Below are positions 8,842-18,224 of a DNA stretch of 64,000 nucleotides, in pieces; within the stretch, counting starts at the first letter, position 1, and every line of letters starts with the position of its first letter. The notes beneath the pieces were generated by a model, which searched no databases, had not been told where the DNA came from, and saw only the letters and a program-made list of their open reading frames with translations. The position numbers and the translations under genes were made by a program. This DNA is from a bacterium (GTDB taxonomy: Bacteria; Chloroflexota; Anaerolineae; Caldilineales; Caldilineaceae), in the NCBI GenBank assembly GCA_016124945.1, contig WGMT01000006.1, positions 95,814 through 159,813 of the forward strand, in the 5' to 3' direction.

Positions 8842-8899
8842 AACCGTGTTGTGTGTTCCACTGCGTAGTGTTCGCGCAGGGTGGACACACAACACGGTT
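8842..8899. terminator. Inverted repeat downstream of the FAH-family gene
   Basis: Arms of 15 bases (8842-8856 and 8885-8899, AACCGTGTTGTGTGT and its complement) lie between the FAH-family gene end and the udgB start. It is probably a terminator or mRNA-end stabiliser of the upstream minus-strand gene. No clear T-run is seen. Confidence 0.55.
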
Positions 8900-8935
8900 G
8901 AACGATACGGCTGTTGTCCTAACTTAGCCGATCAA

Positions 8936-9937
8936 TTATAACACACGCACCGAGACAAGCCGGTTGGGCTGTGGATCGGCAATCAATGGATTGCGCAACG
9001 GACGCCCAAAACCCGGCGCTGTGATCTCGAAGACATCGCCGGGCTGTGTCTGCACGCCGGCGGCGAAGCTCAGCGTCGCCGTGCCGTAGAAGTGGCAGTG
9101 GACATCGCCGGGGCTGCGGAAATGGGCGTACTTGAAGTGATGGTGCTCAATGTTGGCAAAGGTGTGGGTCATGTTGGCTTCGCCGGTGAGGAAGGGCGCT
9201 GCCCACACTTCCTTGCCGTCGCGCACGATGCGCACCGTGCCTTCGATAGACGGCGGCGGATCGCCAATACGTAGCTCTGGCCCGAACGAAGATTGGCGTA
9301 GCTTCGAGTGGGCCAAATAGAGATAATTCTGCCGTTCAAGGACATGATCGGCGTACTCGTTGCCCAGGGCAAAGCCCACACGCAACACCTCGCCCCCGTC
9401 ACCGATGACGTAGAGGCCGACGACTTCTGCTTCGTCGCCGCCGTCAAGTGCGAAAGATGGCAACGTAATCGGCTGTTCGGGCGGCACGATCCAACGGCCG
9501 TCGCCTTTGTAGAACCACTCCGGCTGAGCGCCAATTTCACCGGGGGCGGGGCGTCCACCTTCGAGCCCCATGCGGAACATCTTCATGGAATCGGTGAGGC
9601 TATCGGCTTCGGCCTGAAGTTTGGCGTGCATGGCATCACGCGCCTGTGCGCTACCCAAGTGATCGAGGCCGGTGCCGCTGATGATGCAATGCGCCGGATC
9701 GGGGTGATCCAGCGGCGGCAGCAGCCGTTTCTCGGCGATAACAACGTCATAGTCGACGCGCTCGTCACCGACACTTGCCGTGACGAGCGCCGCCAACGTC
9801 TGTCCACCGCGGTGGGCGGAGAGGGCTAGATCGTAGACCCGTTCCACGTTCCGCAGCACGCGCAGCGTGTTTCCTGCTTCATCCACCAATCCCACCCGTC
9901 GGTTCCCGTCGGTGTGGAGGAATTGTACGAGACGCAT
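8936..9937 (-). CDS. Fumarylacetoacetate hydrolase-family protein (AraD1/GguC-like)
   Basis: 333 residues. The N-terminal half is a cap-like region (MRLVQFLHTDGNRRVGLVDE). The C-terminal catalytic part has the metal-binding acidic residues in DEAEVVGLYVIGDGG and the family surroundings KLRQSSFGPELRIGDPP. The best-known relatives are AraD1/GguC proteins found in sugar-acid catabolism, where some dehydrate a 2-keto-3-deoxy sugar acid. The substrate here is unknown. It has no sugar-acid genes next to it, though two sugar/peptide importers lie nearby. Confidence 0.85.
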   Translation of the reverse strand: MRLVQFLHTDGNRRVGLVDEAGNTLRVLRNVERVYDLALSAHRGGQTLAALVTASVGDERVDYDVVIAEKRLLPPLDHPDPAHCIISGTGLDHLGSAQARDAMHAKLQAEADSLTDSMKMFRMGLEGGRPAPGEIGAQPEWFYKGDGRWIVPPEQPITLPSFALDGGDEAEVVGLYVIGDGGEVLRVGFALGNEYADHVLERQNYLYLAHSKLRQSSFGPELRIGDPPPSIEGTVRIVRDGKEVWAAPFLTGEANMTHTFANIEHHHFKYAHFRSPGDVHCHFYGTATLSFAAGVQTQPGDVFEITAPGFGRPLRNPLIADPQPNRLVSVRVL

Positions 9938-9956
9938 GGTGTTGTCCTTTGTGGAA

Positions 9957-9995
9957 GACGACCGACGACAGGACAGAAAACGGTCGTCGGTCGTC
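9957..9995. repeat. Inverted repeat between FAH-family and PA14 genes
   Basis: Thirteen-base arms GACGACCGACGAC (9957-9969) and its complement (9983-9995). It follows the PA14 gene on the minus strand, so it may act as terminator for that gene. The arms are made of GACGAC-type units, as in the repeat at 26.5 kb. Confidence 0.6.
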
Positions 9996-10009
9996 CGTCG
10001 TCTTGTTAC

Positions 10010-11809
10010 TTACCGTGGCTCCCACTTTATCGCGTCCCAGGCGATGAGGCGCGAAAGGTACTGTTCGTGGGTGACATCGGCCAGGGAGACGTAATCTTCC
10101 TGGTTGCCGCGGAAGGTGTAGGTGCCGAGCGAGACCCAACGGTTGCCATTGGTAGATTGGTTGACGGACTTTTGGGTGTAGCCGCCGGCATGTGAGACCC
10201 AGTAGCGGGCGTTGCTGGTGGTGCTGTATCGCTCAGGAATGTAGACGAAGACTTCGTAGCGACCATTGGGCACAAGCTGCGCATACCAGCGTCCCCAGTT
10301 GTAGCCGCTCTGGGCGCGGTTGTTGTTGCGCGACCAGTTGAGTTGACCGTTGTAGCCTTCGTTGGCGGTTTCCCAGCCACCGGCATTGCCGCCGCGCACG
10401 AAGCCGCTGTCTTGGTTGTCAACGGTGACGGTGTTGCGGCTGGGTGGCTGTGGCGTCGGCGGCACCGGTGTTGGGTGGGTGGGTGTAGTGCCCAACCGTG
10501 CCCACAACAGTTGTGCATTGGCCACCTGGGTGCGCTCGAAGTAGTCCATGCGCACATCAAGTGAGCCGCCGCTGTGGTAGATACGGGTTTCGTAGGTGGT
10601 GCTGGGCTGTTCCTTCCAGGCGTCGATGACCATGCGGCCACCGAGATAAAGCCGCCCGCCGTCGTCGACGGTCATCAGGAAGCGGTACCAGCCAACGGGC
10701 AGATCGAGCGTTCGCGACCAGCGTGCCGAGAAGTAGTCGTTGTTGATTACGCCTGCCGCAGGGGATCCACCACCCCAGTTGAAGTCGACGAAGGGTTCAT
10801 TGCGCACCACCGTCGGTGCGCCTGAGAGATCGGCGTTGTTCCAATACTCGGCCTTCCATTCAGGGAAGGATGGGGGCGGTGGCTGCTGACCGTCGATGCG
10901 CTCCCAACTCAGTTGGGCGGTGGCGTTCTGGCTACGCTCGAAGTACTCCATCTGCACGGTGACGGGGCCGCCGGGCAGATAGATGTCACCGGTGTAGGCG
11001 GTGGGGCCTTGTTCTTTCCAGGCGTCGATCAGCGTGTGCCCGTTGACAAAGAGCCGTCCACCGTCGTCAACCACCATGCGGAAGCGGTAGTTGCCCGCCG
11101 GTAGATCGACGGAACGGGTCCAACGTGCCGAGAAGAGATCGGGCTGCACTTGCGGTGCCGGGCTGCCGGTTCCCCAGTTGTAGTCGATGGCCTGTTCCTG
11201 GCGCGTAAGGACGGGTGGACCGCTAAGTGTGCCGTTGTTGTAGTATTCGGCGCGCCACGGCCCTGTGGACGGGGGCTGCGCCGTGGGCGTGGCGGTGGGC
11301 GGCTGCTGATCCAATTGCCAGGTGAGTTTAGCGGTTGCACCCTCGCCCAGTTCGTAGTATTCCACCACCACCAGGTGATGCCCTGGGCCGAGGTAGATGA
11401 CGTTGCTGTAGGTGGTGGGCGGCTGTTCGCGCCAGGCATCAATGATCTGTTGGCCGTCCACCCAGACGCGGATGCCATCGTCGGCGACGACGGTGAAGCG
11501 GTAGTTGCCGGGTGTCACATCGATGTAGCGAGTCCAGCGCGCTGAGAAATTGTCGCGGTTGACGCCAGGGGCGGGCGCATTGAAGCCCCAGTCGAAGTCG
11601 AGCGCGCTGTCATTGCGCACCACCACGGGCTGCCCGCTCAGGGTGGTGTTGTTCCAAAATTGCGCCTGCCAATAGGGATCGGTATGGCGAGGTGTCACGT
11701 CTTGGGCAAGGGCCGAAGAAGCGCCTGCTGCCGAAAAGAGCAGCGCCAGTAGGCCAAACAGCCACAAGAAGCGTGTCCTTCGGCGGGGAGCAGAGAGTGG
11801 TTTACGCAT
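10010..11809 (-). CDS. Secreted protein with three PA14 domains and a golvesin-like C-terminal domain
   Basis: 599 residues. A signal peptide (about 1-36, ending SSALAQ) precedes three PA14-type repeats starting near residues 45, 182 and 315. Each begins with a pattern like WxAEYWNNxxLSGxPVVVRN, contains FSARWTR and a VDDGGRLxVxG motif, and ends with a YxxRxQNATAQLxW strand. PA14 modules usually bind carbohydrate. The last part (about 457-599) resembles the golvesin C-terminal/xanthan-lyase-associated domain (VDNQDSGFVRGG, ending AWDAIKWEPR). No catalytic domain is visible. It is probably an extracellular glycan-binding or matrix protein. Confidence 0.85.
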   Translation of the reverse strand: MRKPLSAPRRRTRFLWLFGLLALLFSAAGASSALAQDVTPRHTDPYWQAQFWNNTTLSGQPVVVRNDSALDFDWGFNAPAPGVNRDNFSARWTRYIDVTPGNYRFTVVADDGIRVWVDGQQIIDAWREQPPTTYSNVIYLGPGHHLVVVEYYELGEGATAKLTWQLDQQPPTATPTAQPPSTGPWRAEYYNNGTLSGPPVLTRQEQAIDYNWGTGSPAPQVQPDLFSARWTRSVDLPAGNYRFRMVVDDGGRLFVNGHTLIDAWKEQGPTAYTGDIYLPGGPVTVQMEYFERSQNATAQLSWERIDGQQPPPPSFPEWKAEYWNNADLSGAPTVVRNEPFVDFNWGGGSPAAGVINNDYFSARWSRTLDLPVGWYRFLMTVDDGGRLYLGGRMVIDAWKEQPSTTYETRIYHSGGSLDVRMDYFERTQVANAQLLWARLGTTPTHPTPVPPTPQPPSRNTVTVDNQDSGFVRGGNAGGWETANEGYNGQLNWSRNNNRAQSGYNWGRWYAQLVPNGRYEVFVYIPERYSTTSNARYWVSHAGGYTQKSVNQSTNGNRWVSLGTYTFRGNQEDYVSLADVTHEQYLSRLIAWDAIKWEPR

Positions 11810-11848
11810 AACGCCTCCTAAGTGGATCGAGCAGGAACAGAAAAAGGG

Positions 11849-12502
11849 TTATCCGGAATCGTCCGGCGAATGTTGCGCAGAAGATGCTTGCACCTTGTCC
11901 ATTTCTTCGAGCTGCCCTGCGGGCCTGCCGGGCACCTGATGACAGGCACGGCAGCGGGCTTCGTAGCTTTCACTGCCACCGACGAGGATAATGGGATCGT
12001 CGTAGCGAGCGGGGCGACCGTCGATGAGACGCTGGGTGCGGCTGGCCGATGCACCGCAGACAACGCAGATGGCCTGGAACTTGTCCACGCGTTCGGAGAG
12101 CGCCATAAGCAGCGGCATGGGGCCGAAGGGTTCGCCGCGGAAATCTTGATCGAGGCCGGCCATGATCACGCGCTTCCCCTGATCGGCCAATAGGCTGCAC
12201 ACATCGGCAATGGCCCAGTCGAAGAACTGTACTTCGTCGACTGCCACCACTTCGGTATCCGGCGCTACCAGACTGAGAATTTTGTGTGCGTCCTCTACCA
12301 CGACGGCATCGTTACGAGCTACACCGTTGTGCGAAGCGACGCGTTCCAGTCCATAGCGATTGTCCAGGCGCGGTTTGAAAATCTGGATCTTCTTGCGTGC
12401 AATTTCGGATCGGCGGATACGGCGCAGCAGTTCCTCGGTTTTACCACTGAACATAGACCCGCAGATCAACTCCAGCCAACCGCCATGTGTTTGATAAGAC
12501 AT
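11849..12502 (-). CDS. tdk: Thymidine kinase (type II)
   Basis: 217 residues from the ATG at 12502, which has GAGG 5 bases upstream; longer upstream frames are not supported. It phosphorylates thymidine with ATP in nucleotide salvage. The P-loop is [13 protein letters not shown], the Walker-B-like motif is AVDEVQFF, the lasso region starts near [12 protein letters not shown], and structural zinc cysteines are seen in ICVVCGA and CRACHQ. Length fits the family. It follows the ribosomal protein cluster, separated by a terminator. Confidence 0.95.
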   Translation of the reverse strand: MSYQTHGGWLELICGSMFSGKTEELLRRIRRSEIARKKIQIFKPRLDNRYGLERVASHNGVARNDAVVVEDAHKILSLVAPDTEVVAVDEVQFFDWAIADVCSLLADQGKRVIMAGLDQDFRGEPFGPMPLLMALSERVDKFQAICVVCGASASRTQRLIDGRPARYDDPIILVGGSESYEARCRACHQVPGRPAGQLEEMDKVQASSAQHSPDDSG

Positions 12503-12735
12503 AGCAACCTCAAGTGCGGGGAGAAACGTCTTAGGCGAGTGCTCCAGCATGGCGAATGACAGTAAACGGAAGACGAAAGAGGGGCGCACTTTGTTCCTGC
12601 ATACGACCCCTGCAACTGCATTTTCGCCTTGTTTGTGTTTTTTCTGTATGCTGGATGCGTTTTGTCGTATGTCTATTGTATCGAAAATCGGACAAGCGGC
12701 GCAATTTAACCAACAATGCATTTAGATCAGCATAT

Positions 12736-12770
12736 AAAAACAAGAGCCACCCCATTTGGGATGGCTCTTG
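12736..12770 (-). terminator. Terminator after rpmE
   Basis: A 12-bp stem (12741-12752 with 12759-12770, one G-T pair) is followed on the minus strand by TTTTTATATG. It ends the L21-L27-L31 transcript upstream of tdk. Confidence 0.85.
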
Positions 12771-12800
12771 TGAATGGCTGTATGCCTGACTGTGAGAAAC

Positions 12801-13154
12801 TTATTCCGCAGCCGCCAGTTCCGCTTCGTAACGGGACATGACTTCGGCGGCAGCCTTGTCGGGATCGTCACCACGGGCACGGGCTTTGCGGGCAGCTTCT
12901 TCGGCCTCTTGGCGTGCTTTGGTCTCAATCTGCTTAAAAGCAGCCGACTGTTGGCGAATTTCGAGGCGCTTCATGAAGCGTTCAACGCGACCAACGGTGT
13001 CTACGATACGCTGTTCACCGGTGTAGAAGGGATGGCAGGCACTGCAAATGTTCACCATGATCTCGGCCTTGGTGCTGCCAGTCAACCAGCTATTGCCACA
13101 GGTGCAGATGACCCGTGCATTCGGGTAATAAGTTGGGTGAATGCCTTCACGCAT
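12801..13154 (-). CDS. rpmE: 50S ribosomal protein L31, zinc type with long C-terminal extension
   Basis: 117 residues. The N-terminal 70 residues are bL31 ([20 protein letters not shown], then [20 protein letters not shown]). The zinc cysteines CTCG and CSAC are all kept, so this is the zinc-containing form. The C-terminal 45 residues are a charged Ala/Glu/Lys-rich helix ([17 protein letters not shown]) not in typical 70-residue L31; extensions of this sort vary among lineages. It starts 4 bases after rpmA. Confidence 0.95.
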   Translation of the reverse strand: MREGIHPTYYPNARVICTCGNSWLTGSTKAEIMVNICSACHPFYTGEQRIVDTVGRVERFMKRLEIRQQSAAFKQIETKARQEAEEAARKARARGDDPDKAAAEVMSRYEAELAAAE

Positions 13155-13158
13155 ATGA

Positions 13159-13422
13159 TTAACCTACTTTCTCCGGGTAGACGCTGACACGCTTTCGGTT
13201 TTTCTTTTCCCATTCAAATTTCACAAAACCATCAGCCGTGGCAAAGAGGGTATCATCTTTGCCCTTACCCACGTTCAGACCGGGGTAGATGCGGGTCCCG
13301 CGCTGGCGGACGATAATGCTACCGGAGGTTACTTCTTCGCCACCGTAGCGCTTGACGCCGAGACGCTGGCCATTAGAATCGCGATTGTTGCGGCTTGAGC
13401 CACTACCTTTTTTGTGAGCCAT
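13159..13422 (-). CDS. rpmA: 50S ribosomal protein L27
   Basis: 87 residues. The [20 protein letters not shown] start, RLGVKRYGG, and [19 protein letters not shown] motifs are diagnostic of bL27. The protein reaches the peptidyl-transferase centre through its N-terminal tail. There is no N-terminal extension of the kind processed in Firmicutes. It follows rplU by 76 bases and precedes rpmE directly. Confidence 0.98.
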   Translation of the reverse strand: MAHKKGSGSSRNNRDSNGQRLGVKRYGGEEVTSGSIIVRQRGTRIYPGLNVGKGKDDTLFATADGFVKFEWEKKNRKRVSVYPEKVG

Positions 13423-13498
13423 TGTGTCTCTCCTTGGAAAGGGTCGTTCTACCTCTGAACCGGATTCAGGGTGAACGCCTGCCTGTTTTCAATCGGGG

Positions 13499-13810
13499 TT
13501 AGGCCTGAATCGTCTCGATTTGCAAGCGGGTCACATATTGGCGGTGACCACGGCGCACACGGATGCGCTTCTTGGGGCTGTAGCGAAAGACGCGAATCTT
13601 TTCACCCCGGTACTGCCCGGTAATCTTGGCGGTGACATTGGCACCCTCTACCTGAGGCTGACCAATCTTGACGTCACCTTCGTCGACAATCATTAACACA
13701 TCGTCAAGGGTGATACTGTCACCAACACTCCCGTCGAGCTTTTCGACTTCGAGAATTTGACCGGGCGCAACGCTGTACTGCTTGCCGCCGGTCCTGATCA
13801 CTGCGTACAT
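13499..13810 (-). CDS. rplU: 50S ribosomal protein L21
   Basis: 103 residues, the exact family length, from the ATG at 13810 behind GGGAG. Motifs are MYAVIRTGGKQYSVAPGQ, the KIRVFRYSPKKRIRVRRGHR segment and the end RLQIETIQA. A frame extending 69 bases further upstream is not needed. First gene of the rplU-rpmA-rpmE cluster. Confidence 0.98.
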   Translation of the reverse strand: MYAVIRTGGKQYSVAPGQILEVEKLDGSVGDSITLDDVLMIVDEGDVKIGQPQVEGANVTAKITGQYRGEKIRVFRYSPKKRIRVRRGHRQYVTRLQIETIQA

Positions 13811-13880
13811 GAATTTCTCCCTTTCACCGCGTCCGCCGGAGCGGAACTTCAACGGGCGGCCTTGCAGGCGCACCTGCAAG
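13811..13880 (-). promoter_or_regulatory. Candidate rplU leader with hairpin
   Basis: Upstream of rplU an 8-bp perfect stem CTTGCAGG/CCTGCAAG (13861-13880, 4-base loop) is followed by a second GC-rich stem near the RBS (TCCGC/GCGGA). L21 leader RNAs are known in other bacteria. Whether this one binds a ribosomal protein is inference. Confidence 0.35.
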
Positions 13881-14067
13881 AAAATTGAGTGACGTAAACG
13901 TCCTAATCAAGACAAAAAATTGTGGGCAGCCGCAACAAAGCCGACTCCACCCACGAACGAAGAGGATACCACAAAGGCGGTACTGCGTCAAACTTGGTGA
14001 GGCGATTATTGGATCCTGTTTGCTCTTCGCTCTTCGCTTGAACTAACCCCTGTTAAATCCCCCACCT

Positions 14068-14096
14068 TTGACATCCCTTCTTCATGTGACTATACT
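14068..14096 (+). promoter_or_regulatory. Predicted sigma70 promoter of the peptide importer operon
   Basis: TTGACA (14068-14073) and TATACT (14091-14096) are spaced by exactly 17 bases. It points to the binding-protein gene at 14322, leaving a leader of about 220 nt. The leader holds no recognised riboswitch. The rest of the 13881-14321 gap shows nothing else. Confidence 0.6.
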
Positions 14097-14321
14097 AAGC
14101 CCAACACTTCGCACAACGACGACGGTCGGCAATGCATTCTCCTCCGCCTGATTTGACTAGTCGTTCTGTCTATTGATTAAACTCATTTCCAACATACCCG
14201 TATTGAATCACACCTAAGCGTCAACCCATTCGATCCCTTCCTGTCTCTGATTCCTGGTTCTAATTGACCTGTGTCGATTGGCAACAGTGATTCCCCAAAA
14301 TTCATCACTTAGGAGGAAAGC

Positions 14322-16088
14322 ATGAAACATCTACGCATGGCTTTGTCTTTGACATTGCTTATGTTGGTGGTGCTCATTGTGGGTGCATGTGCTGCGCCCG
14401 CTGAGACACCCGCCCAGGCTCCGGCTGCTGAGACCGGCGGTGAGGCTGCCGAAGCGCCAGCCACCACGGCTGAAAGCAGTGGGGCAAAGGTTGCCATCTT
14501 CGGCCTCTACCAGGAGCCCGAACTGCTCAATCCGCTGATCCGCACCCAGACTGCGGCCAACGATGTAGGCGACTTCGTCTCCGAGGGCCTGCTTGGTGTC
14601 AATCCTGAAGGTAACTACTACCCCCAATTGGCGGTGGAAGTCCCCTCGACAGAGAATGGACTGATCTCCGACGACAACCTCACCGTCACCTACCCGCTCA
14701 AGGAAGGTGTGGTTTGGTCAGACGGGGAACCGTTCACCTGCGACGATGTCGTCTATACCTGGGAGCTCGCCACTAACCCCGAAACTGGATCGGTGAACAC
14801 CACCGGCTTCAACGAGATCACTTCTATCGAATGCCCCGACGACTACACCACCGTGGTGAACTACAGCGAATTCTTTGGGCCCTTCCTGAGCACCTTCTCG
14901 TTCGTGATCCCGCGCCACGCCACGGGTGACCCGGCCGACATGCAAAATTGGGCCTACAACCGTGAGAAATTCTTGGGCACCGGTCCTTTCAAGGTGGATA
15001 CATGGATCTCCGGCGATCGCATTGTGCTGACCAAGAATGAGAATTACCACGGTATGCCCGACGAGCCCAAACTCGACAGTGTCATCGTGCGCATCATTCC
15101 TAGCCGTGAAGTGGGCAAGGCGCTGATTACGTCGGGCGAAATTGACTTTCTGTGGGATCTCACCGAGGCCGACGTACCCGAATTTGAGGACAACCCCAAC
15201 ATCGTCGTCAACAACAAACCGGGGCCCGGCACCGAGCGTCTGCTCCTTAATTTTGGCGATCCCACCATCGACGCCACCGATGATCCCATCAACAACCCCC
15301 ATCCGATCCTGGGCGATCTGCGTGTGCGCCAGGCCATCCAATTCGGTATCGACAAGCAGTTCCTTGTTGATGAACTCCTCTTCGGCGCCACCACCGTCGG
15401 CAGTAGCGAGTTGAACATCGGCCCCTACACTTGCGAAATCCCCACCTCGCCGTACGATCCTGATCAGGCGATTGCCCTGCTCGAAGAGGCCGGTTGGGTA
15501 GACGGCGACGGCGACGGCATCCGCGAATGTGACGGCTGCCTGTACGCCGAAGCGGGCACACCACTGCGTCTGAAACTACAGACCACCAGCGGCAACCAGT
15601 TGCGCGAAGAGACACAACAGATCCTTATCGAGATGATGAAGGAAATCGGCCTTGAGTTCTACATTGAGAATGTGCCCAGCGCCGAACTTTTCGGCTCCTG
15701 GTCAAGCGGCGCCTTCCGCAAGCATGGCAACTTTGATGTGCTCATGTACACCACCAGCGACGGCATCGACCCTCACAGCCAGATGGAAGGCTACTTCGCC
15801 AGTTGGAAGATCCCGGTAGAAGCCAACGCCGGTGAAGGATTCAACTACAGCCGTTGGATCAACGAAACCGCCGACGAAGCCATCCGCGTTGCCGGTAGCA
15901 CGGCCAACACGGATGAACGTGACACCGCCTACCAGACGGTCTGTGAGTTGGCCGACGCCGAACTGCCCATGATCTACCTCTACGATCGCTCCGAAATCCA
16001 CCTGACCCGTGCCCGCCTCACCGGCTACGATCTCAGCCCGTGGGCCTCACAGTCGTGGAATGCCCAGGAATGGGACATTCAGGAATAG
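14322..16088 (+). CDS. Peptide ABC transporter substrate-binding lipoprotein (SBP_bac_5)
   Basis: 588 residues. Lipoprotein signal with Cys23 (LIVGAC) and an Ala/Glu/Pro-rich stalk to about residue 50. The family 5 receptor fold follows: EPELLNPLIRTQ, FVSEGLLGVNPEG, the LKEGVVWSDGEPFTCDDV signature, GTGPFKVDTWISGDRI, and DLRVRQAIQFGIDK. AGGAGG lies 7 bases before the ATG. The protein captures oligopeptides or related solutes for the DppB/DppC-like permeases that follow. The ligand is not predictable from sequence. Confidence 0.93.
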   Translation: MKHLRMALSLTLLMLVVLIVGACAAPAETPAQAPAAETGGEAAEAPATTAESSGAKVAIFGLYQEPELLNPLIRTQTAANDVGDFVSEGLLGVNPEGNYYPQLAVEVPSTENGLISDDNLTVTYPLKEGVVWSDGEPFTCDDVVYTWELATNPETGSVNTTGFNEITSIECPDDYTTVVNYSEFFGPFLSTFSFVIPRHATGDPADMQNWAYNREKFLGTGPFKVDTWISGDRIVLTKNENYHGMPDEPKLDSVIVRIIPSREVGKALITSGEIDFLWDLTEADVPEFEDNPNIVVNNKPGPGTERLLLNFGDPTIDATDDPINNPHPILGDLRVRQAIQFGIDKQFLVDELLFGATTVGSSELNIGPYTCEIPTSPYDPDQAIALLEEAGWVDGDGDGIRECDGCLYAEAGTPLRLKLQTTSGNQLREETQQILIEMMKEIGLEFYIENVPSAELFGSWSSGAFRKHGNFDVLMYTTSDGIDPHSQMEGYFASWKIPVEANAGEGFNYSRWINETADEAIRVAGSTANTDERDTAYQTVCELADAELPMIYLYDRSEIHLTRARLTGYDLSPWASQSWNAQEWDIQE

Positions 16089-16143
16089 TTTTCGACACAC
16101 GCTGATACTGAATAAGGGCTAGCCCTTGTTCTAGACGTAGGAC

Positions 16144-16183
16144 GGAGATTGGGCGTCATGTGCAAGCATGACGCCCAATCTCC
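16144..16183. terminator. 17-bp inverted repeat between binding protein and permease
   Basis: Arms 16144-16160 and 16167-16183 are perfect complements with a 6-base loop, and are followed only by ATTATT. Inside an operon this may act as a partial terminator or a 3' stabiliser giving more binding protein than permease. It also covers an ATG at 16168 that I do not use as a start. Confidence 0.75.
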
Positions 16184-16227
16184 ATTATTCACCTGGTATT
16201 GTGCTTGATTTGGAAGGGAGGTCGCCT

Positions 16228-17250
16228 TTGTCAACCTACATTATCCGGCGCCTGATTTACGCCGTCCCTTTGTTGATTGTGATCAGCATGATTGTCTTTG
16301 GCATGATTTCTCTGGCCCCCGGTGGCCCCACTGCCGGCTTCGAAGAAAATCCCAACCTCACCGCTGCGGACATCGCCCGCCTCGAAGCCCAGATGGGGCT
16401 GGACAAGCCTGTCCACGAGCGCTATCTGGCCTGGGCCGGGTTGATGATTCAGGGGGATTGGGGGCACAGCAATGTGTCGAAACGCCCGGTACTCACCGAA
16501 ATCGGCGAGCGGCTGCCCAATACGTTGCAGTTGATGCTGGTTGCCTACGTTGTCACGTTGGCAATTGCCATCCCCATCGGCATCTTTTCGGCGTTGCGCC
16601 AATACTCGTTCTTTGATCACATCGTCACCTTTTTTGCCTTCGTTGGCCAGGCGATCCCAATCTTCTGGTTTGGTCTCATCCTGATCATCGTCTTTAATGT
16701 CTGGCTGAAGAACCCATTTAGCCCCAGTACGGGCTTTGCCTGGTCGAACTTGTGGGATTGTGTAGACTGCTCCCCGCTGATGCCCGGCGGCGGCATGGCG
16801 CCCTTTGGCATCGAGGAACCGACCATCGGTCAACGTATTCAGCACATGGTGCTGCCGGTGATCATGCTGGCGCTCTTCGGCGCAGGGACCTACACACGCT
16901 ATATCCGCGGCCAGATGCTCGAAGTCATCCACCTCGACTATGTGCGCACCGCCCGCGCCAAAGGGCTCAACGAGCAGGTGATCATCTGGCGACATGCGCT
17001 CAAAAACGCCATCACCCCGGTGATCACCATTATGGCCCTGGAACTGCCCGCCCTCTTTGCCGGCGCACTCTTCACCGAGACGATCTTCTCGTGGCCAGGC
17101 ATGGGACGCCTATTCTACAACTCGGCCCAGCGCGTCGACTATCCACTGCTGATGGGGATTGTGATGATCAACGCTGTATTGATCATCAGCTTTAATTTGC
17201 TGGCAGACGTTATGTACGCTTATCTTGATCCGCGGGTGCGGTATAACTAG
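16228..17250 (+). CDS. Peptide ABC transporter permease (DppB-like)
   Basis: 340 residues from the TTG at 16228, chosen because AAGGGAGG lies 6 bases upstream and the family N-terminus (STYIIRRLIYAVPLLIVIS) begins right there. A farther in-frame ATG at 16168 lies within the hairpin arm. Six membrane segments are expected. Motifs are LGLDKPVHERYLAW-type, IAIPIGIFSALRQYS and the EAA loop EVIHLDYVRTARAKGLNEQ. An extracytoplasmic insertion (residues about 155-195, with CVDC) lies between segments. Forms the pore with the following DppC-like subunit. Confidence 0.93.
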   Translation: MSTYIIRRLIYAVPLLIVISMIVFGMISLAPGGPTAGFEENPNLTAADIARLEAQMGLDKPVHERYLAWAGLMIQGDWGHSNVSKRPVLTEIGERLPNTLQLMLVAYVVTLAIAIPIGIFSALRQYSFFDHIVTFFAFVGQAIPIFWFGLILIIVFNVWLKNPFSPSTGFAWSNLWDCVDCSPLMPGGGMAPFGIEEPTIGQRIQHMVLPVIMLALFGAGTYTRYIRGQMLEVIHLDYVRTARAKGLNEQVIIWRHALKNAITPVITIMALELPALFAGALFTETIFSWPGMGRLFYNSAQRVDYPLLMGIVMINAVLIISFNLLADVMYAYLDPRVRYN

Positions 17251-17268
17251 GTTTTACCAGGAGTAATC

Positions 17269-18213
17269 ATGACCACAACCACCATGAACCCACCGGCTTT
17301 GCCGGCACAGATCCCCGAACAGCGTACGCTGCGCGGCATCATGTGGAACCAGTTCAAGCGGCATCGTATGGCGATGTTGGGTTCTTTTGTGCTGATCTTG
17401 CTGGTGTTGGGTTCTGTTTTCGGGCCGTTGATCAGCCCTTACGACGCCACCGGTGAGGAATTGGGCTTCCGTGAGCGCATCCAACTGGCGCGTAAAGCGC
17501 CGACGTGGGCACACCCCATGGGCACAGACACGTTAGGCCGTGACATGCTTACCCGTCTCCTCTACGGTGGGCGAATTTCGTTGGCCATCGGCATCGCAGC
17601 GACAGCACTTGGGATCACCATCGGCACTGTGGTTGGCGCCATGTCCGGTTACTATGGTGGCCGCGTCGACGATATTCTGATGCGTATCACCGATCTCTTC
17701 ATCTCGTTGCCGCGGCTCTTCATGCTGATTATCATGTCCTTGCTGTTGAGGACGCTCGATGTGCCCATCTTGCAGGCGAATGGCAACGTGGGCGGTATCG
17801 TCTTCATCCTGGGCATCCTCTCGTGGACGGGGGTAGCCCGCCTCGTGCGCGGCCAGTTCCTCAGCCTGAAGCAGAAAGAGTTCGTCGAGGCGTCCCGTGC
17901 GCTGGGGATCAGCAATATGCGCATCGTCTTCCGCCACATTCTGCCCAACACCGCCACACCGATCATCGTAGCGGCCACCCTGCTGGTTGCCACCACCATC
18001 ATCGCCGAATCGGGTCTCAGTTTTCTTGGCTTTGGCGTACAACCACCCACACCCACCTGGGGCAACATGCTGAACGCCGCCCAAGACGAAATGCGCAAAG
18101 GCAATTGGTGGATGGCCTTCTTCCCCGGCCTGATGATCTTTCTCACGGTAATCAGCATCAATTATATTGGTGACGGGTTGCGCGATGCGTTGGATCCGCG
18201 GAAATTGAAATAG
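17269..18213 (+). CDS. Peptide ABC transporter permease (DppC-like)
   Basis: 314 residues. The N-terminal region has the OppC-type pattern (MWNQFKRHRMAMLGSFVLIL), then the APTWAHPMGTDTLGRDMLTRLLYGGRISLAIG block typical of DppC/OppC and the EAA loop EFVEASRALGISNMRIVFRHILPN. It ends GDGLRDALDPRKLK. ATG follows AGGAG. No DppD/DppF ATPase gene follows, so the permease pair must be powered by ATPases encoded elsewhere. Confidence 0.95.
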   Translation: MTTTTMNPPALPAQIPEQRTLRGIMWNQFKRHRMAMLGSFVLILLVLGSVFGPLISPYDATGEELGFRERIQLARKAPTWAHPMGTDTLGRDMLTRLLYGGRISLAIGIAATALGITIGTVVGAMSGYYGGRVDDILMRITDLFISLPRLFMLIIMSLLLRTLDVPILQANGNVGGIVFILGILSWTGVARLVRGQFLSLKQKEFVEASRALGISNMRIVFRHILPNTATPIIVAATLLVATTIIAESGLSFLGFGVQPPTPTWGNMLNAAQDEMRKGNWWMAFFPGLMIFLTVISINYIGDGLRDALDPRKLK

Positions 18214-18224
18214 GAGAACACCTC